In this document: positions 33,693 to 33,719 of the stretch, in pieces | Position numbering within the stretch: position 1 is the first letter of the stretch | Layout: every line of letters starts with the position of its first letter | From: an uncultured Bacilli bacterium | Lineage (GTDB): Bacteria > Bacillota_I > Bacilli_A > RFN20 > CAG-826 | Assembly (NCBI GenBank): GCA_944363535.1 | Contig: CALVUG010000011.1 | Location: 1 to 33,719, forward strand | Length of the DNA stretch: 33,719 nt | Reading direction: 5' to 3' | Translations under genes and position numbers: made by a program | Notes under the pieces: model-generated | The model's database searches: none | Told to the model about the DNA's origin: nothing | The model's input: the letters and a program-made list of their open reading frames with translations, nothing else

Positions 33693-33719
33693 ATTTAAGT
33701 TTCAATAATTAGGAATTAT

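Overview
The window is a 33.7-kb stretch around the chromosomal replication origin of a low-GC, Gram-positive-type bacterium. Evidence for this: dnaA, dnaN, yaaA, recF, gyrB and gyrA run leftward from about 24.5 kb; rpmH, rnpA, yidC, jag and mnmE run rightward from about 24.9 kb; both dnaA-flanking gaps are packed with DnaA-box-like 9-mers. Tryptophan is TGG and TGA is used as a stop (tldD, psuG, the P-type ATPase gene, rnpA), so the code is the standard bacterial one and not that of Mycoplasma. A Bacillus-like origin, a lipoprotein YidC, an SRP RNA next to tadA and simple-stem terminators suggest Bacilli, perhaps one of the uncultured gut lineages near Erysipelotrichales/RF39. That placement is inference and cannot be settled from the sequence alone.

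Layout. 1-58: 5' end of a divergent unknown gene. 142-3435 (+): tldD-tldE-mscL, the only block transcribed against the expected leftward fork. 3489-4756 (-): a gene remnant and a membrane protein of metalloprotease M50 type that lacks a catalytic His. 4919-8843 (-): P-type ATPase-psuG-TetR operon with two ATGA stop/start overlaps. 8882-11548 (-): MacB/FtsX-type ABC transporter. 11713-13266 (-): lipoprotein, tadA and SRP RNA. 13495-21739 (-): yaaA-recF-gyrB-gyrA-glycosyltransferase-serS cluster. 21841-24461 (-): dnaN and dnaA. 24462-24907: origin. 24908-27492 (+): rpmH-rnpA-yidC-jag. 27560-33636 (+): mnmE-tatD-rnmV-rsmA, ispE, glmU and a small four-repeat ORF.

How the genes fit together. DnaA, DnaN, RecF and gyrase start and support replication. 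RpmH, RnpA, Jag, YidC, SRP RNA, TadA, MnmE, RnmV, RsmA and SerS serve translation, RNA maturation and membrane-protein insertion. IspE (MEP isoprenoid pathway) and GlmU (UDP-GlcNAc) supply envelope precursors. The accessory part is the left 13 kb.

Most notable observations: (i) three abutting DnaA-box-like 9-mers, a CGGC spacer and TAA repeats between dnaA and dnaN, matching the Bacillus basal unwinding design; (ii) a DnaA whose GGRDHTTV DNA-recognition motif reads SGAHHTTV; (iii) a gyrase with non-wild-type residues at GyrA 83 and 87 and GyrB 426 (E. coli numbering); (iv) an ORF after glmU with four 16-residue repeats and no ATG/GTG/TTG at its start; (v) several genes whose TATAAT lies too close to the start codon for a normal leader; (vi) the ATPase-psuG-TetR operon.
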